Below the pieces are notes generated by a model. That model saw only the letters and a program-made list of their open reading frames with translations. It ran no database searches and had not been told where the DNA came from. From the NCBI RefSeq assembly GCF_020567525.1, contig NZ_JAJCVI010000002.1:434001-498000 (forward strand): a DNA stretch of 64,000 nt, given 5' to 3'. The stretch comes from Halorubellus salinus (GTDB taxonomy: Archaea; Halobacteriota; Halobacteria; Halobacteriales; Natrialbaceae). The translations under genes and the position numbers were made by a program. Within the stretch, counting starts at the first letter, position 1; every line of letters begins with the position of its first letter. Below, piece after piece: positions 37,274-45,599 of the stretch.

Positions 37274-39250
37274 TCAGTCGTCAGCCGGGGACGCGCCGCT
37301 CGCACCGTCGCCGGCGCGCTGCTTCGTCCACGGGAGCTTCCCGCCGACCGCGAGCATGTCGCGCTCGCGCTGGGACGCGTCCAGGTTCGCCGTGAACTCC
37401 CAGTCGTCGTTCACGCTGACCGTGAACTCCTCCTGGCCGGACTCGACGCCGTCGCGGATGTCGTCGACGACCGTCAGTTCGTCGCCCTGCTCGATCTTCT
37501 CGTAGTCCTCCGCGTCGATGCGGAACGGCGCGATACCGAAGTTGAACAGGTTCGCCTTGTGGATGCGCGCGAAGCTCTGCGCGAACACCGCGTCGATACC
37601 CAGGTACATCGGGCACATCGCCGCGTGCTCGCGAGAGGAACCCTGCCCGTAGTTCTCGCCGGCGACGAGGACGCCACCGTCGGCGGCCTCGGCGCGCTCG
37701 GGGAACGTCTCGTCGATCCGCGTGAGCGTGAACTTCGAGTACTCGGGGATGTTCGACCGGTACATCAGCGCGTCGGCGTTCGCGGGCGTGATGTGGTCGG
37801 TCGTGATGTTGTCCCCCATCTTCAGGAGGTTCTCACCAGTGAGCTCGGCGTCGAGCTCGTCCTTCAGCGGGACGTCCTTGATGTTCGGGCCCTTCACGAG
37901 CTCGTCGTCGACGGCCTCGTCGGGCGCGATGAGGTCCGTCTTCGAGCCGTCGTACTGGTCGGGGAGCTCGAAGCCGGGGTCCTCGAGGTCGCCGAGCTCG
38001 TCGGCGAGGTCGCGCGGGTCCACGATCTCGCCCTTGATCGCCGCCGCGGTGGCGACCTCCGGCGAGCACAGGTAGACGGAGTCGTCGTCGATACCGGAGC
38101 GACCCTCGAAGTTCCGGTTGAACGTCCGGAGCGACACGGAGTCGCTGGCGGGGACGTGACCGATGCCGATACAGGCACCACACGTCGCCTCGGAGAAGTT
38201 GACGCCGGCCGCCATCATCTCGGCGACCCAGCCGTCGCGCGCGAGCATCTCGCTCGCCTGCTTGCTCCCGGGTGCGACGATCATCTCGGTCTTCATGTCG
38301 ACCTCGCGGCCCTCCAGCATCTTCGCCGCGGGCAGGATGTCGCTGTACGCACCGTTCGTACAGGACCCGATCATGACCTGACTGACGTCGACGCCCTCGA
38401 CCTCGCGGACGGGGACGATGTTGTCCGGCATCGACGGCTCCGCGATGAGCGGCTCGATGTCGGAAAGGTCGACGACGATCTCGTCGTCGTAGTCGGCGTC
38501 CTCGTCGGGGCCGATCTCGACGAAGTCCTCCTCGCGGTCCTGGCGCGCGAGGTAGTCCTTCGTCGCGTCGTCCGTCGGGAAGATTGAGGACGTCGCACCG
38601 AGCTCCGTGCCCATGTTCGTGATGGTGGTGCGCTCGGGGACGCTCAGGGTCTCCACGCCGGGACCCGTGTACTCGAGTACCTTCCCGACGCCGCCCTTGA
38701 CGGTGAGGCGTCGGAGCATCTCGAGGATGACGTCCTTCGCGGTCGCCCACGCGGGCAGTTCGCCTTCGAGTCGGACGTTCACGACCTCCGGCATCTCGAT
38801 GTAGTACGGCGCGCCACCCATGGCGACCGTCACGTCGATACCGCCGGCGCCGATCGCGAGCTCGCCGAGCCCACCGGGCGTGGGCGTGTGCGAGTCCGAC
38901 CCGAGCATCGTCTTGCCGGGTGCGGCGAAGTTCTCCTTGTGGACGTTGTGACAGATGCCGTTACCGGGGCGCGAGAAGTGCGCACCGTACGTGCCTGCCG
39001 CGGACCGGAGGAAGCGGTGGTCGTCCGTGTTCTTGAAGTCGAACTGGTACGTCTGGTGGTCGCAGTACTGCGCCGCGATCTCCGTCTGGACCTCGTCCAG
39101 TCCCATCGCCTCGAACTGAAGCCAGACCATGGTCCCCGTGGTGTCCTGCGTGAGGACCTGGTCGATCTCGATCCCGATTTCCTCGCCGGTCTCGAGCTCT
39201 CCCTCGACGAGGTGGTCGTCGAGGATTTTCTCGGTAAGTGTCTGTCCCAT
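37274..39250 (-). CDS. acn: Aconitate hydratase
   Basis: The 658-residue protein carries the aconitase pattern: LGSDSHTPTPGGLGELAIGA, the first cluster Cys in MIGSCTNGAYSD and the pair in ATCGACIGIG, which together bind the 4Fe-4S cluster. GQGSSREHAAMCPMYLGI in the swivel domain supplies substrate-binding Arg and Ser. It isomerises citrate and isocitrate in the TCA cycle. The length fits the mitochondrial-type single-chain form. The start is the ATG at 39250; a longer open frame to 39475 is Arg-rich and unlikely. Confidence 0.95.
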   Translation of the reverse strand: MGQTLTEKILDDHLVEGELETGEEIGIEIDQVLTQDTTGTMVWLQFEAMGLDEVQTEIAAQYCDHQTYQFDFKNTDDHRFLRSAAGTYGAHFSRPGNGICHNVHKENFAAPGKTMLGSDSHTPTPGGLGELAIGAGGIDVTVAMGGAPYYIEMPEVVNVRLEGELPAWATAKDVILEMLRRLTVKGGVGKVLEYTGPGVETLSVPERTTITNMGTELGATSSIFPTDDATKDYLARQDREEDFVEIGPDEDADYDDEIVVDLSDIEPLIAEPSMPDNIVPVREVEGVDVSQVMIGSCTNGAYSDILPAAKMLEGREVDMKTEMIVAPGSKQASEMLARDGWVAEMMAAGVNFSEATCGACIGIGHVPASDSVSLRTFNRNFEGRSGIDDDSVYLCSPEVATAAAIKGEIVDPRDLADELGDLEDPGFELPDQYDGSKTDLIAPDEAVDDELVKGPNIKDVPLKDELDAELTGENLLKMGDNITTDHITPANADALMYRSNIPEYSKFTLTRIDETFPERAEAADGGVLVAGENYGQGSSREHAAMCPMYLGIDAVFAQSFARIHKANLFNFGIAPFRIDAEDYEKIEQGDELTVVDDIRDGVESGQEEFTVSVNDDWEFTANLDASQRERDMLAVGGKLPWTKQRAGDGASGASPADD

Positions 39251-39558
39251 AGCGTCCAAACATCCGCGACGACCGACCTTAAAACCCGCGAGATAGATGG
39301 GGGAAAACCATGCAGAACCGAGGTCGCCCCCACTCGATTCGTGCGAATCTTGCCAGCGAAGTGGACGTGCGTTCACCTCGGGCGCGGGAGCGGACTGCGG
39401 TCGGTCGCGTGTCCGACTTCCGTGGCGTATTCCGACGGTCTCGCCGAAAGCCGGGGCGTCTCGCGTCGAACGCACAGACGGCTGGCGGCGTCTCGCGTCG
39501 AACCCGGAGCGGCGTCGCGCAAGATTGATTTCGACAGCTTGCGAACCGTTGACGATAG
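39251..39558. other. Intergenic region with acn promoter and a direct repeat
   Basis: No convincing gene is seen in 308 bp. On the minus strand TTTTAAGG at about 39275-39285 lies roughly 30 bp before the aconitase start and is a likely TATA box. A 17-bp direct repeat, GGCGTCTCGCGTCGAAC, occurs at 39455-39471 and 39487-39503, a 32-bp period. The last part should hold the promoter of the gene at 39559. Confidence 0.45.
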
Positions 39559-39834
39559 ATGACGGAGAGCACCGCTCCCGTGTCGGTGCGGTCCTACATC
39601 GCTGGCCTCGCCGCGAGCATCGTTCTCGGCACGCTCCTGTACGTCTTCGTCGTCGCCCCGTTGCTGTTCGGCGACCCCTCGTGGGTGGTCGACGGGTCCC
39701 CGCCGGACGGACAGATGCGAGCGGTCAGCCGAGGCGTCACGCTCCCCTCGATCGGGGGCATCGCGTTCGTCACGGTCGCCGCCGTCGCACACGGCTGGCT
39801 GTACGTGAACTACCCGCGACTCCTCGACCGCTGA
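39559..39834 (+). CDS. Small membrane protein, two helices
   Basis: The 91-residue protein has two hydrophobic segments (IAGLAASIVLGTLLYVFVVAP and PSIGGIAFVTVAAVAHGWLY) separated by a polar loop containing GDPSWVVDG. No family recognised. The last bases of the gene, including the stop, belong to a 17-bp sequence repeated 36 bp further on. dUTPase follows in the same direction. Confidence 0.6.
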   Translation: MTESTAPVSVRSYIAGLAASIVLGTLLYVFVVAPLLFGDPSWVVDGSPPDGQMRAVSRGVTLPSIGGIAFVTVAAVAHGWLYVNYPRLLDR

Positions 39835-39877
39835 CAGACGGACCACACAGCGCACGCGCACGACCGCTGACAGACGG
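39825..39877. repeat. 17-bp direct repeat spanning a stop codon
   Basis: CGACCGCTGACAGACGG is present at 39825-39841 and again at 39861-39877. The first copy covers the end and stop of the small membrane protein gene and the second lies in the gap before dUTPase. It looks like a recent local duplication. Confidence 0.7.
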
Positions 39878-39955
39878 CCGACGCGACGGGCGAGCGAGTG
39901 GGCGTCGTCGGCGTATCTCGCAAACTACATTCCGCTCGGCTGGGACCTCCCGGAC

Positions 39956-40450
39956 ATGTACAGAGCCGGGTCGTTCGTCGCATCGCACGTGGAACCGACG
40001 CGAGAGGACCAGCGCCAGCCCAACGGCGTCGACCTCACCCTGGAGGCGGTGTTCGAGCAGCGCGAACCGGGCCGCATCGGCCGCGAAGGGAAGGAGATCG
40101 GCGAGCGCCAGGCGCGCGAGCCCGAGCAGGTCGGTGACGGCGGCGACGGGCTCGACGACGCCGGCACGTACTACCTCGAGGAGGGGTCGTACGTCGTCCG
40201 GTACGGCGAGACCATCTCGATTCCCGAGGGACACGTCGGGTTCGTGTACCCGCGGTCGTCGCTCATGCGGAACTCGTGCATGCTGAACACCGCGGTGTGG
40301 GACGCCGGCTACACGGGGAAAGGGGAGGGCCTCCTGCAGGTGCATCACGACGTCGAACTCGTCGAGGGTGCGCGGGTCGCGCAGCTCGTGCTCGCTGAGG
40401 CGGAGCACGACGGCGAGTACGACGGCACGTATCAGGGCGAGAACCTCTGA
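39956..40450 (+). CDS. dut: dUTP diphosphatase / dCTP deaminase family protein
   Basis: The 164-residue protein has the trimeric dUTPase/Dcd pattern: NGVDLTLEAVFE, GFVYPRSSLMRNSCMLNT, AVWDAGYTGKGEGLLQVH and a terminal YQGENL. It lowers dUTP and supplies dUMP. The haloarchaeal form with YPRSSLMRN is usually called dUTPase. Dcd activity cannot be fully excluded, but the protein is short for a Dcd. It is monocistronic or follows the small membrane gene. Confidence 0.88.
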   Translation: MYRAGSFVASHVEPTREDQRQPNGVDLTLEAVFEQREPGRIGREGKEIGERQAREPEQVGDGGDGLDDAGTYYLEEGSYVVRYGETISIPEGHVGFVYPRSSLMRNSCMLNTAVWDAGYTGKGEGLLQVHHDVELVEGARVAQLVLAEAEHDGEYDGTYQGENL

Positions 40451-40474
40451 GTCAGGGCCTAGAAGCAGTGGCGT

Positions 40475-41254
40475 CTACGGGCAGACGGCGTTCCCGTCCT
40501 CGGTCTCGGGGATCTCGATCTGGCCGACGTCGTCGTAGTCGCTGTAGTTCATCTCGAAGTCGACGGTCGTCGTGCGGCCCTGCTGGACGAACGTGACGTG
40601 CATCGTCGTCCGGAGGAGCTGGCGGTCGTCCTGCGAGACGTACTGGGTGACCGTCGCGTTCCGGACGGTGACCTCCCCGAGGTCGACGCTGGAGTCGTTC
40701 GCGACGACGCGCTTGAGCGCGTTCACGTTCGGGTGTATCTCGACGACGTACGCGGTCTCGCCGCGGATCGTCTGGTTCTCGAGGAGGGCTGCGGTGGTGC
40801 CGGTGGCGTTCAGGAGTTCGCCCTGGGACTCGACGGAGAGGCCCTGGTTCCAGGCGCCGGAGACGGTCGTCGAGTTCCAGCCCGAGTCCGTACTCGAGTC
40901 GCGCCAGCAGCGCGTGTCGTCGACGACGTACACGTCCGTGAACTCCTTCGAGCGCGTGGTGTTCGTCAGGACGGACTCGGTGACCGCCATGTAGAGGCGT
41001 TCGCTCGTGTGGTTCACGGTGCCGTCGGCGGTCATGTTCACCTCGTTCTGGCCGAACGCGACGACCTGCGTCATCGTGAAGTTGTACGCGGACACCGACT
41101 GCATCTCGGAGACGGCGTCGGTGGCGATGGCCTCGGCCTGCCCGTCGTCGGCGGCGTCGTCGCCGAGGAACGGGAGGTTCGTGGCCCCGCACCCGGCGAG
41201 GGAGACGGCGAGGACGAGCGCGAGAGCGACGCGAGCGTGCGTGGAGCCGGACAT
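40475..41254 (-). CDS. Lipoprotein of DUF7537 / LolA-like type
   Basis: The 259-residue protein has a Sec lipoprotein signal ending LAGC (Cys 22), followed by a beta-rich domain with many NxT/S sites (MQSVSAYNFTMTQVVAFGQ, NMTADGTVNHTSERLYM). It resembles LolA-fold haloarchaeal lipoproteins that I associate with DUF7537 by memory. It probably sits on the outer face of the membrane. It converges with dut, with a 24-bp gap. Confidence 0.7.
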   Translation of the reverse strand: MSGSTHARVALALVLAVSLAGCGATNLPFLGDDAADDGQAEAIATDAVSEMQSVSAYNFTMTQVVAFGQNEVNMTADGTVNHTSERLYMAVTESVLTNTTRSKEFTDVYVVDDTRCWRDSSTDSGWNSTTVSGAWNQGLSVESQGELLNATGTTAALLENQTIRGETAYVVEIHPNVNALKRVVANDSSVDLGEVTVRNATVTQYVSQDDRQLLRTTMHVTFVQQGRTTTVDFEMNYSDYDDVGQIEIPETEDGNAVCP

Positions 41255-41400
41255 CAGTTGCCCGAGCCTAGCATGGGGGTGGTTACGACCTTTTTGGTCC
41301 GCGGCCGACCGCGAGGGTCGCGCCGAGTGTCACGTCGAACCGGGCAGGACGAAGCGCGCGAGGCGCCGTCGAACCGCGCGAATGCGGCGACGTACTCGGC

Positions 41401-41799
41401 CTACACGTCGAAGTACCGGTCGGCGTGCGCCGCACACCCGGGGTTGAACGCGTGCCCGCACTCCGGGCACGCGTGGTCCGCGTCGAGGTAGGTCGTTACC
41501 GAGAGGACCGACGCGCAGGCGCCACAGAGCACCGCTGGCTCGTCGAAGCGCTCGCGCGGCCAGCACGTCGCGTCGTGGTCCGCGACCGCGTCGTGGCACG
41601 CGTGACACGGATAGAACTGCTCGCAGCACGCGAACCGTATCGCGACGACGTCGCGGTCCGTGTCGTAGTGCGCGCATCGCGTCGCCTCGTCCACCGCGAC
41701 GCCGAACACCGTGACACCGTCGACGGCGCTGGTGCTGTCGCCACCCTCGCGAGTAGCGGGTAACTCGTCGGCCGCTGGGGCGGCAGCGTCCTCGTCCAT
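41401..41799 (-). CDS. CHY zinc finger protein
   Basis: The 132-residue protein contains the CHY-type zinc finger: CAHYDTDRDVVAIRFACCEQ, then FYPCHACHD, ATCWPRERFDE, LCGACASVL and HACPECGHAFNPGCAAH, with all Cys/His pairs in order. Such fingers bind three zinc ions; the archaeal function is unknown. A 25-residue Asp/Ala-rich head precedes the usual start near VFGVAVDEATRCAHY. Its 5' part overlaps, in another frame, the open end of the HTH gene at 41496. Confidence 0.86.
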   Translation of the reverse strand: MDEDAAAPAADELPATREGGDSTSAVDGVTVFGVAVDEATRCAHYDTDRDVVAIRFACCEQFYPCHACHDAVADHDATCWPRERFDEPAVLCGACASVLSVTTYLDADHACPECGHAFNPGCAAHADRYFDV

Positions 41800-42497
41800 G
41801 ACTCTCGAATCCGGGCGCCGGCAGCCTGCGTATTGCTGTTCTCCTCCTCGGCGAGCGTCTCCTCCGTCACCGTCTCACGGATGAGCGTCTCCATCCCGCG
41901 ACGCAGGCGTTCGGACGCCGCCTGCCCGGAGATGTTCATCTGTTGACCGAGCTCCTGCAGGGTCGTCTCCCGCGGGATGTCGAAGTAACCGACCTGGACC
42001 GCCCGCGTCAACAGATCTCGCTGCGGGTCCGTGAGCGCTATCTCGTCGCCGGACCCCGAGAACGGCTTGCTGTAGATCGAGTCGACGTCGACGGTCAGGT
42101 CGACTTCGGCGCACGCCTCCCGGAACTCGTTGAACGCGTCCCGGCTCGGGAACAGCATCTTCACCGTCCAACCGTCACCGTCCGTCTCCCCTTTCAGGAA
42201 GACGCCGTCCGCGTCGATCGCCGCCTCGTAGATGTCGACGTCCGGCTGGTCTGCCGCGTAGTGCACGCGGTAGAGGCGTTCGTCGCCGTTCTCGGCGATC
42301 AATCGCGAGCCGGTAACGGTGTCGTCGACGCCGAGTCCGGTCTCGAACGGCTCGAACTCGCCCTCCGAGGCCCAGAAGACACTCCGGAGCGGTATCGAGG
42401 ACGAGGCGTGCACGTGCTGGACTGCCACGTTCATCCCCGGCGCGTGCTCTAGCGCTGTCGACAGGGCCTGGGAGTCGAGATGGAACTGTACGAACAT
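41496..42497 (-). CDS. Bat-type HTH-10 regulator, 3' end abnormal (probable frameshift)
   Basis: From the ATG at 42497 (MFVQFHLDSQALSTALEHAP) the protein has a sensor-like N-terminal part and a bacterio-opsin-activator HTH, LTDPQRDLLTRAVQVGYFDI followed by TTLQELGQQMNISGQAASERL. Homologous sequence should end near ETLAEEENS (about 41835). Instead the frame stays open for about 115 codons of Arg/Ser/Thr-rich sequence through the CHY gene to 41496. That tail looks like out-of-frame translation, so a small indel has probably removed the normal stop. A TATA-like GAATATACG sits about 30 bp upstream. Confidence 0.8.
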   Translation of the reverse strand: MFVQFHLDSQALSTALEHAPGMNVAVQHVHASSSIPLRSVFWASEGEFEPFETGLGVDDTVTGSRLIAENGDERLYRVHYAADQPDVDIYEAAIDADGVFLKGETDGDGWTVKMLFPSRDAFNEFREACAEVDLTVDVDSIYSKPFSGSGDEIALTDPQRDLLTRAVQVGYFDIPRETTLQELGQQMNISGQAASERLRRGMETLIRETVTEETLAEEENSNTQAAGARIRESWTRTLPPQRPTSYPLLARVATAPAPSTVSRCSASRWTRRRDARTTTRTATSSRYGSRAASSSIRVTRATTRSRTTTRRAGRASASTSQRCSVAPARRSSR

Positions 42498-42862
42498 CCT
42501 ATGCTTTCGCAGGTGTCGAGATGTACATCGTATATTCCCCCGTATCAATCAAGGTCTTCAAATCCATTCACGTTTCTAATCCGGCACTTTATATCGGTAC
42601 TGCCTGCATATGCAGGTTCGGGCGTGTTTCCGGGGGCCGGCAGTGAATGCAAGTACTGCCGGAACCTGCTTCCCACGTATCGGTCTCGAAGGGAGGACCC
42701 CACCAGGATGCGGTCCGAGGGCGCGTCTCGCAGCCGTTCCGATGCGTTCCATCGTCCCGCGATTCGAGCCATCTCCGTCCACGGCCCGGACAGATGGCCT
42801 TACGGGTCGTTCTCGGCCGGGTGCGCGCGAGCACCGTCTTTCCCCAGGGAGTGTCGACGGGG
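42498..42862. promoter_or_regulatory. 365-bp gap with palindrome, hairpin and plus-strand TATA box
   Basis: No protein gene is convincing here. CCTGCATATGCAGG (42603-42616) is a perfect 14-bp palindrome. It follows CACTTTATATCGG (about 42586-42598), a good plus-strand TATA box. A hairpin with an 8-bp stem (CCGGCAGT/ACTGCCGG, 42637-42662) comes next. This could be a regulated or non-coding transcript. The segment 42498-42545 also holds the HTH gene promoter on the minus strand. Confidence 0.4.
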
Positions 42863-43855
42863 TCAGTCGAGGACGACGTCGAACGACCCGACGCGCCGGT
42901 CGTCGTCGCGATGGCGCTCCAGGTAGTACCGGACGCCGGGCTGGTGCGCCGCGCCGACCACGAGGTGAACGTCGCCGAACTCGCGCTCCTTGGCCGACGG
43001 TTCGTCGGCGACAGGACCCGAGTTCGGCTGCGTCCCGTCGGCGTGGGCGACCACGTAGTCGGCCATCCGTGCGTTCCGGGCGTGCGTCACGAATTCGAGT
43101 TCGGGGTCGTGGCGCCGCAGCCACTCGCGTTCGAGCGGTTGCGGGAGGAACGCGCACTCGTAGTACCGCTGGAGTCGCCAGAGCTCGCTTGGGGCCTCGG
43201 CGGCGCGTTCGCGCAGGCGGAACGACGCGAAGTCCGAGCCGGTCGCGTGGTCGGCGTGACTCCGGAAGAACTCGCTCGCGACGCTCCCGACCGCGCGCTC
43301 GAACCGCCGCCCGAACCGGTCGCCGCTCGCGTCGACGAGCGAGAACGCAGCCGCCTGGAACTGCGCGGCGAGGTCCCCGACGTCCTCCGTGAGCGAGTCG
43401 AACGGGTCGCCGTCGACGTGCGACTCGATGCCGCGCCGCTGGCATTCGCGGAGCGCCCATCGATAGTCGTCCATCGCACACGCTCCCGGGACGTCCTGGA
43501 AGTACATCCCGCGGATGCCCTGCTCGCAGTACACGGTGGCGCCCGCGTCGAGGAACTCGTGGACGTGCTCGCGGAGGTACTCGCGCTCGGCGGTCGTGTC
43601 CGCGTGCGTGATGCCGTGGACGTGCACGGTCCGCTCGCCGACGCGGACCGTCGCCCCCGGCACGCGCTCGCCCGTCTCGACGGCGTCACTGACCGCGTCG
43701 AGTTCCCGGCCGCGGAGCTGACGCCACGCGTCCTTCGCCGCGAAGTACGCCTCGTGGTCGTCCGCGGCGTCCACCACGTCGCACAGCGCGGACAGCGACC
43801 CGGCGGCCCTGATGGCGGCGAGTCGCTCCCGGGCCGCTGGCGACAGCACCGTCAT
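42863..43855 (-). CDS. TraB/TIKI-like superfamily protein
   Basis: The 330-residue soluble protein shows the motif set of the TraB/PrgY/TIKI group: VHVHGITHAD (first GxxH), VYCEQGIRGMYF (conserved Glu and Arg) and, near the C-terminus, VHLVVGAAHQPG (second GxxH). Other superfamily members have been proposed or shown to be metal-dependent proteases; function here is unknown. The middle contains MDDYRWALRECQRRGIESH. The ATG at 43855 gives MTVLSPAARERLAAIRAAG. No membrane segment is visible, unlike PrgY. Confidence 0.65.
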   Translation of the reverse strand: MTVLSPAARERLAAIRAAGSLSALCDVVDAADDHEAYFAAKDAWRQLRGRELDAVSDAVETGERVPGATVRVGERTVHVHGITHADTTAEREYLREHVHEFLDAGATVYCEQGIRGMYFQDVPGACAMDDYRWALRECQRRGIESHVDGDPFDSLTEDVGDLAAQFQAAAFSLVDASGDRFGRRFERAVGSVASEFFRSHADHATGSDFASFRLRERAAEAPSELWRLQRYYECAFLPQPLEREWLRRHDPELEFVTHARNARMADYVVAHADGTQPNSGPVADEPSAKEREFGDVHLVVGAAHQPGVRYYLERHRDDDRRVGSFDVVLD

Positions 43856-43993
43856 ACACCCACGCCGATACGGCGGGTTCCGATAAGTGGCTAGCGGCCG
43901 TGCGCGCCCCTCGCGCCCAGCCGACGGCGCGGACTCGCACGCTCGCCGTCGCGTCGAGACGCCCACCGGCGACTCGCACTCGCCACGTCACGC

Positions 43994-44054
43994 GCTTCCC
44001 ATTCCCTCGCCACGCTACCCGCTTCCCATTCCCTCGCCACGCTACCCGCTTCCC
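43994..44054. repeat. 27-bp tandem repeat, 2.3 copies
   Basis: Two exact 27-bp units (starting GCTTCCCATTCCCTCGCCAC) occupy 43994-44020 and 44021-44047, followed by seven bases of a third. They lie between the divergent TraB-like and DMT genes, just upstream of TTATATCG at about 44061, the likely TATA box of the DMT gene. Confidence 0.85.
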
Positions 44055-44089
44055 CGCCGGTTATATCGCTCCCGCGCACACCACCACGC

Positions 44090-45025
44090 GTGGCGCTCTC
44101 CGCACCGCTCGACGTCATCGCACTCTCGCTGCTTCCAGCGGTCCTCTGGGGGTTCACGCCCGTCATCGAGAAGCGCGCGCTCTCCGACGGCGGCACGCCC
44201 CTGCAGGCGTCGCTCGTCGTCGTACTCGCGGACTCGACCATCTACCTCGCCGCCATCGCCCTCCTCGAACCGACGCCGTTCGGCGGCATCTCCATAGAGA
44301 CACTCGCCGTGTTCGCGCTCGCCGGCGCCACCGGCACCGCGCTCGGCCGCATCGCCATCTTCGCCGGCAACCAGCGCGTCGGCGCCAGCATCTCGAGCGC
44401 CGTCCTCTCCGCACGACCACTGTTCGCCACCGCGCTCGCCGTCGGCTTCATCGGCGAACCACTTTCGGCCCCGACCGCGGTCGGGATCGCCGTCCTCGTC
44501 GTCGGCCTCGGCGTCCTCGCCGTCGCCAAAGGCGGCGACCTCGACGGCTGGCAGCCACGCGACCTCCTCGTCCCGCTCGCCGCCGCCGCCGCGTTCGCCG
44601 TCGGGAACGTCGCCCGCCGCTACGGCCTCCAGCTCGGCGACGCCAGCGCGCTCGAAGCCGTCGCCATCAACGAGATATCCGCACTCGTCGCACTCGCCGC
44701 GTTCCTCGCCGCCACCGGCCGTCGCGACGTCCTCCAGAAACCACCACGCACGTACATCGTGTTCGCCGCCAGCGGCACCATCACCGCCGTCGCCCTCCTC
44801 AGCATGTTCACCGCACTCGCCGCCCCCGAGGGCCGCATCGCCGTCGTCGACCCCCTCGTCGCCACCGCACCCCTCTTCACCATCGTGTTCTCCGCCATCT
44901 GGCTCCGCGACCTCGAACGCGTCACCAAAGGCGTCGTCGCCGGCGTCCTCCTCGTCGTCCTCGGCGCCGCACTCGTCACGGGCGGCCCCGCGTTACTGGA
45001 CGCCGTCGTCGCCGCCGGTGCCTGA
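44090..45025 (+). CDS. DMT superfamily (EamA) transporter
   Basis: The 311-residue protein has about ten membrane helices in two EamA-like repeats. It starts (GTG) ALSAPLDVIALSLLPAVLWG followed by FTPVIEKRAL, and its second repeat ends AIWLRDLERVTKGVVAGVLL. It probably exports a metabolite or drug. A TATA-like TTATATCG about 25 bp before the GTG suggests a leaderless message. It converges with the SnoaL gene, 41 bp between stops. Confidence 0.87.
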   Translation: MALSAPLDVIALSLLPAVLWGFTPVIEKRALSDGGTPLQASLVVVLADSTIYLAAIALLEPTPFGGISIETLAVFALAGATGTALGRIAIFAGNQRVGASISSAVLSARPLFATALAVGFIGEPLSAPTAVGIAVLVVGLGVLAVAKGGDLDGWQPRDLLVPLAAAAAFAVGNVARRYGLQLGDASALEAVAINEISALVALAAFLAATGRRDVLQKPPRTYIVFAASGTITAVALLSMFTALAAPEGRIAVVDPLVATAPLFTIVFSAIWLRDLERVTKGVVAGVLLVVLGAALVTGGPALLDAVVAAGA

Positions 45026-45066
45026 GCACGCGACAGCGTGCTCGCGACCCACGGTAACGGCGCGGG

Positions 45067-45594
45067 CTAGCGGCGCGGTCGGAGCGCGCCGACGAGGAGT
45101 CTCGGCAACTGCCCGAGGATGGCTGGGAACGACAGTCCCAGCTGGTCGGCCGCCTCGGTCATGTCCGTGTGGAACCGGTGCTCCTGGACGAGGCCGTCCT
45201 CGATACGGAGAATCGAGGCTCCGCGGAGCTCGACGCGTCGCCCGGTCGGTGGGATGCGGCCGAGCGGACCGTCGTGAGTCATCGTCAACCGGACCTCGTA
45301 CATCGCGAGCGCGTCGTCGGTGACCATGTCGAGTATCTCGACCTGGAAGTCCGGGAACGTCGTGGTCATCGTCGCCATGAACCGTTCGAGGCCCTCGCGT
45401 CCGTGCGCCTCCCCCTTCGGCCCTGGGACGTCCTTCTCGGGGATGCCAGGGTCGTACATCACGAACGACTCCGAGACGAGGTCGGGGATCGCCGCGTCGT
45501 CTCGCTCGTTCCACATCCCGACGTACGCTCGAGCGATCGCTGCCGTGTCGGTCGAGGGCGTCGCCTCACTGGTCGACCGGGTGGTCGAGGGCAT
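45067..45594 (-). CDS. SnoaL-like / ester cyclase family protein
   Basis: The 175-residue protein has the NTF2-like fold signature of SnoaL-type polyketide cyclases: AYVGMWNERDDAAIPDLVSE, PGPKGEAHGREGLERFM and GRIPPTGRRVELRGASILRI. Family members cyclise or isomerise small substrates, but most archaeal ones are uncharacterised. The ATG at 45594 lies only five bases after the cupin stop, so the two form an operon. Confidence 0.86.
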   Translation of the reverse strand: MPSTTRSTSEATPSTDTAAIARAYVGMWNERDDAAIPDLVSESFVMYDPGIPEKDVPGPKGEAHGREGLERFMATMTTTFPDFQVEILDMVTDDALAMYEVRLTMTHDGPLGRIPPTGRRVELRGASILRIEDGLVQEHRFHTDMTEAADQLGLSFPAILGQLPRLLVGALRPRR

Positions 45595-45599
45595 CACTG

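Noticed and set aside
39253-39475. N-terminal extension of aconitase
   Set aside because: Homology begins at MGQTLTEKILDDHLVEG; the upstream codons overlap the likely TATA box.
39297-40286. Plus-strand open frame covering the acn upstream region and dut start
   Set aside because: It is Arg/Ser-rich and out of frame with the small membrane protein and dut, both of which have better support.
44090-45025. Recent duplication of the DMT exporter at 1854
   Set aside because: The two proteins share only the general fold; motifs and lengths differ, so they are old paralogues at most.
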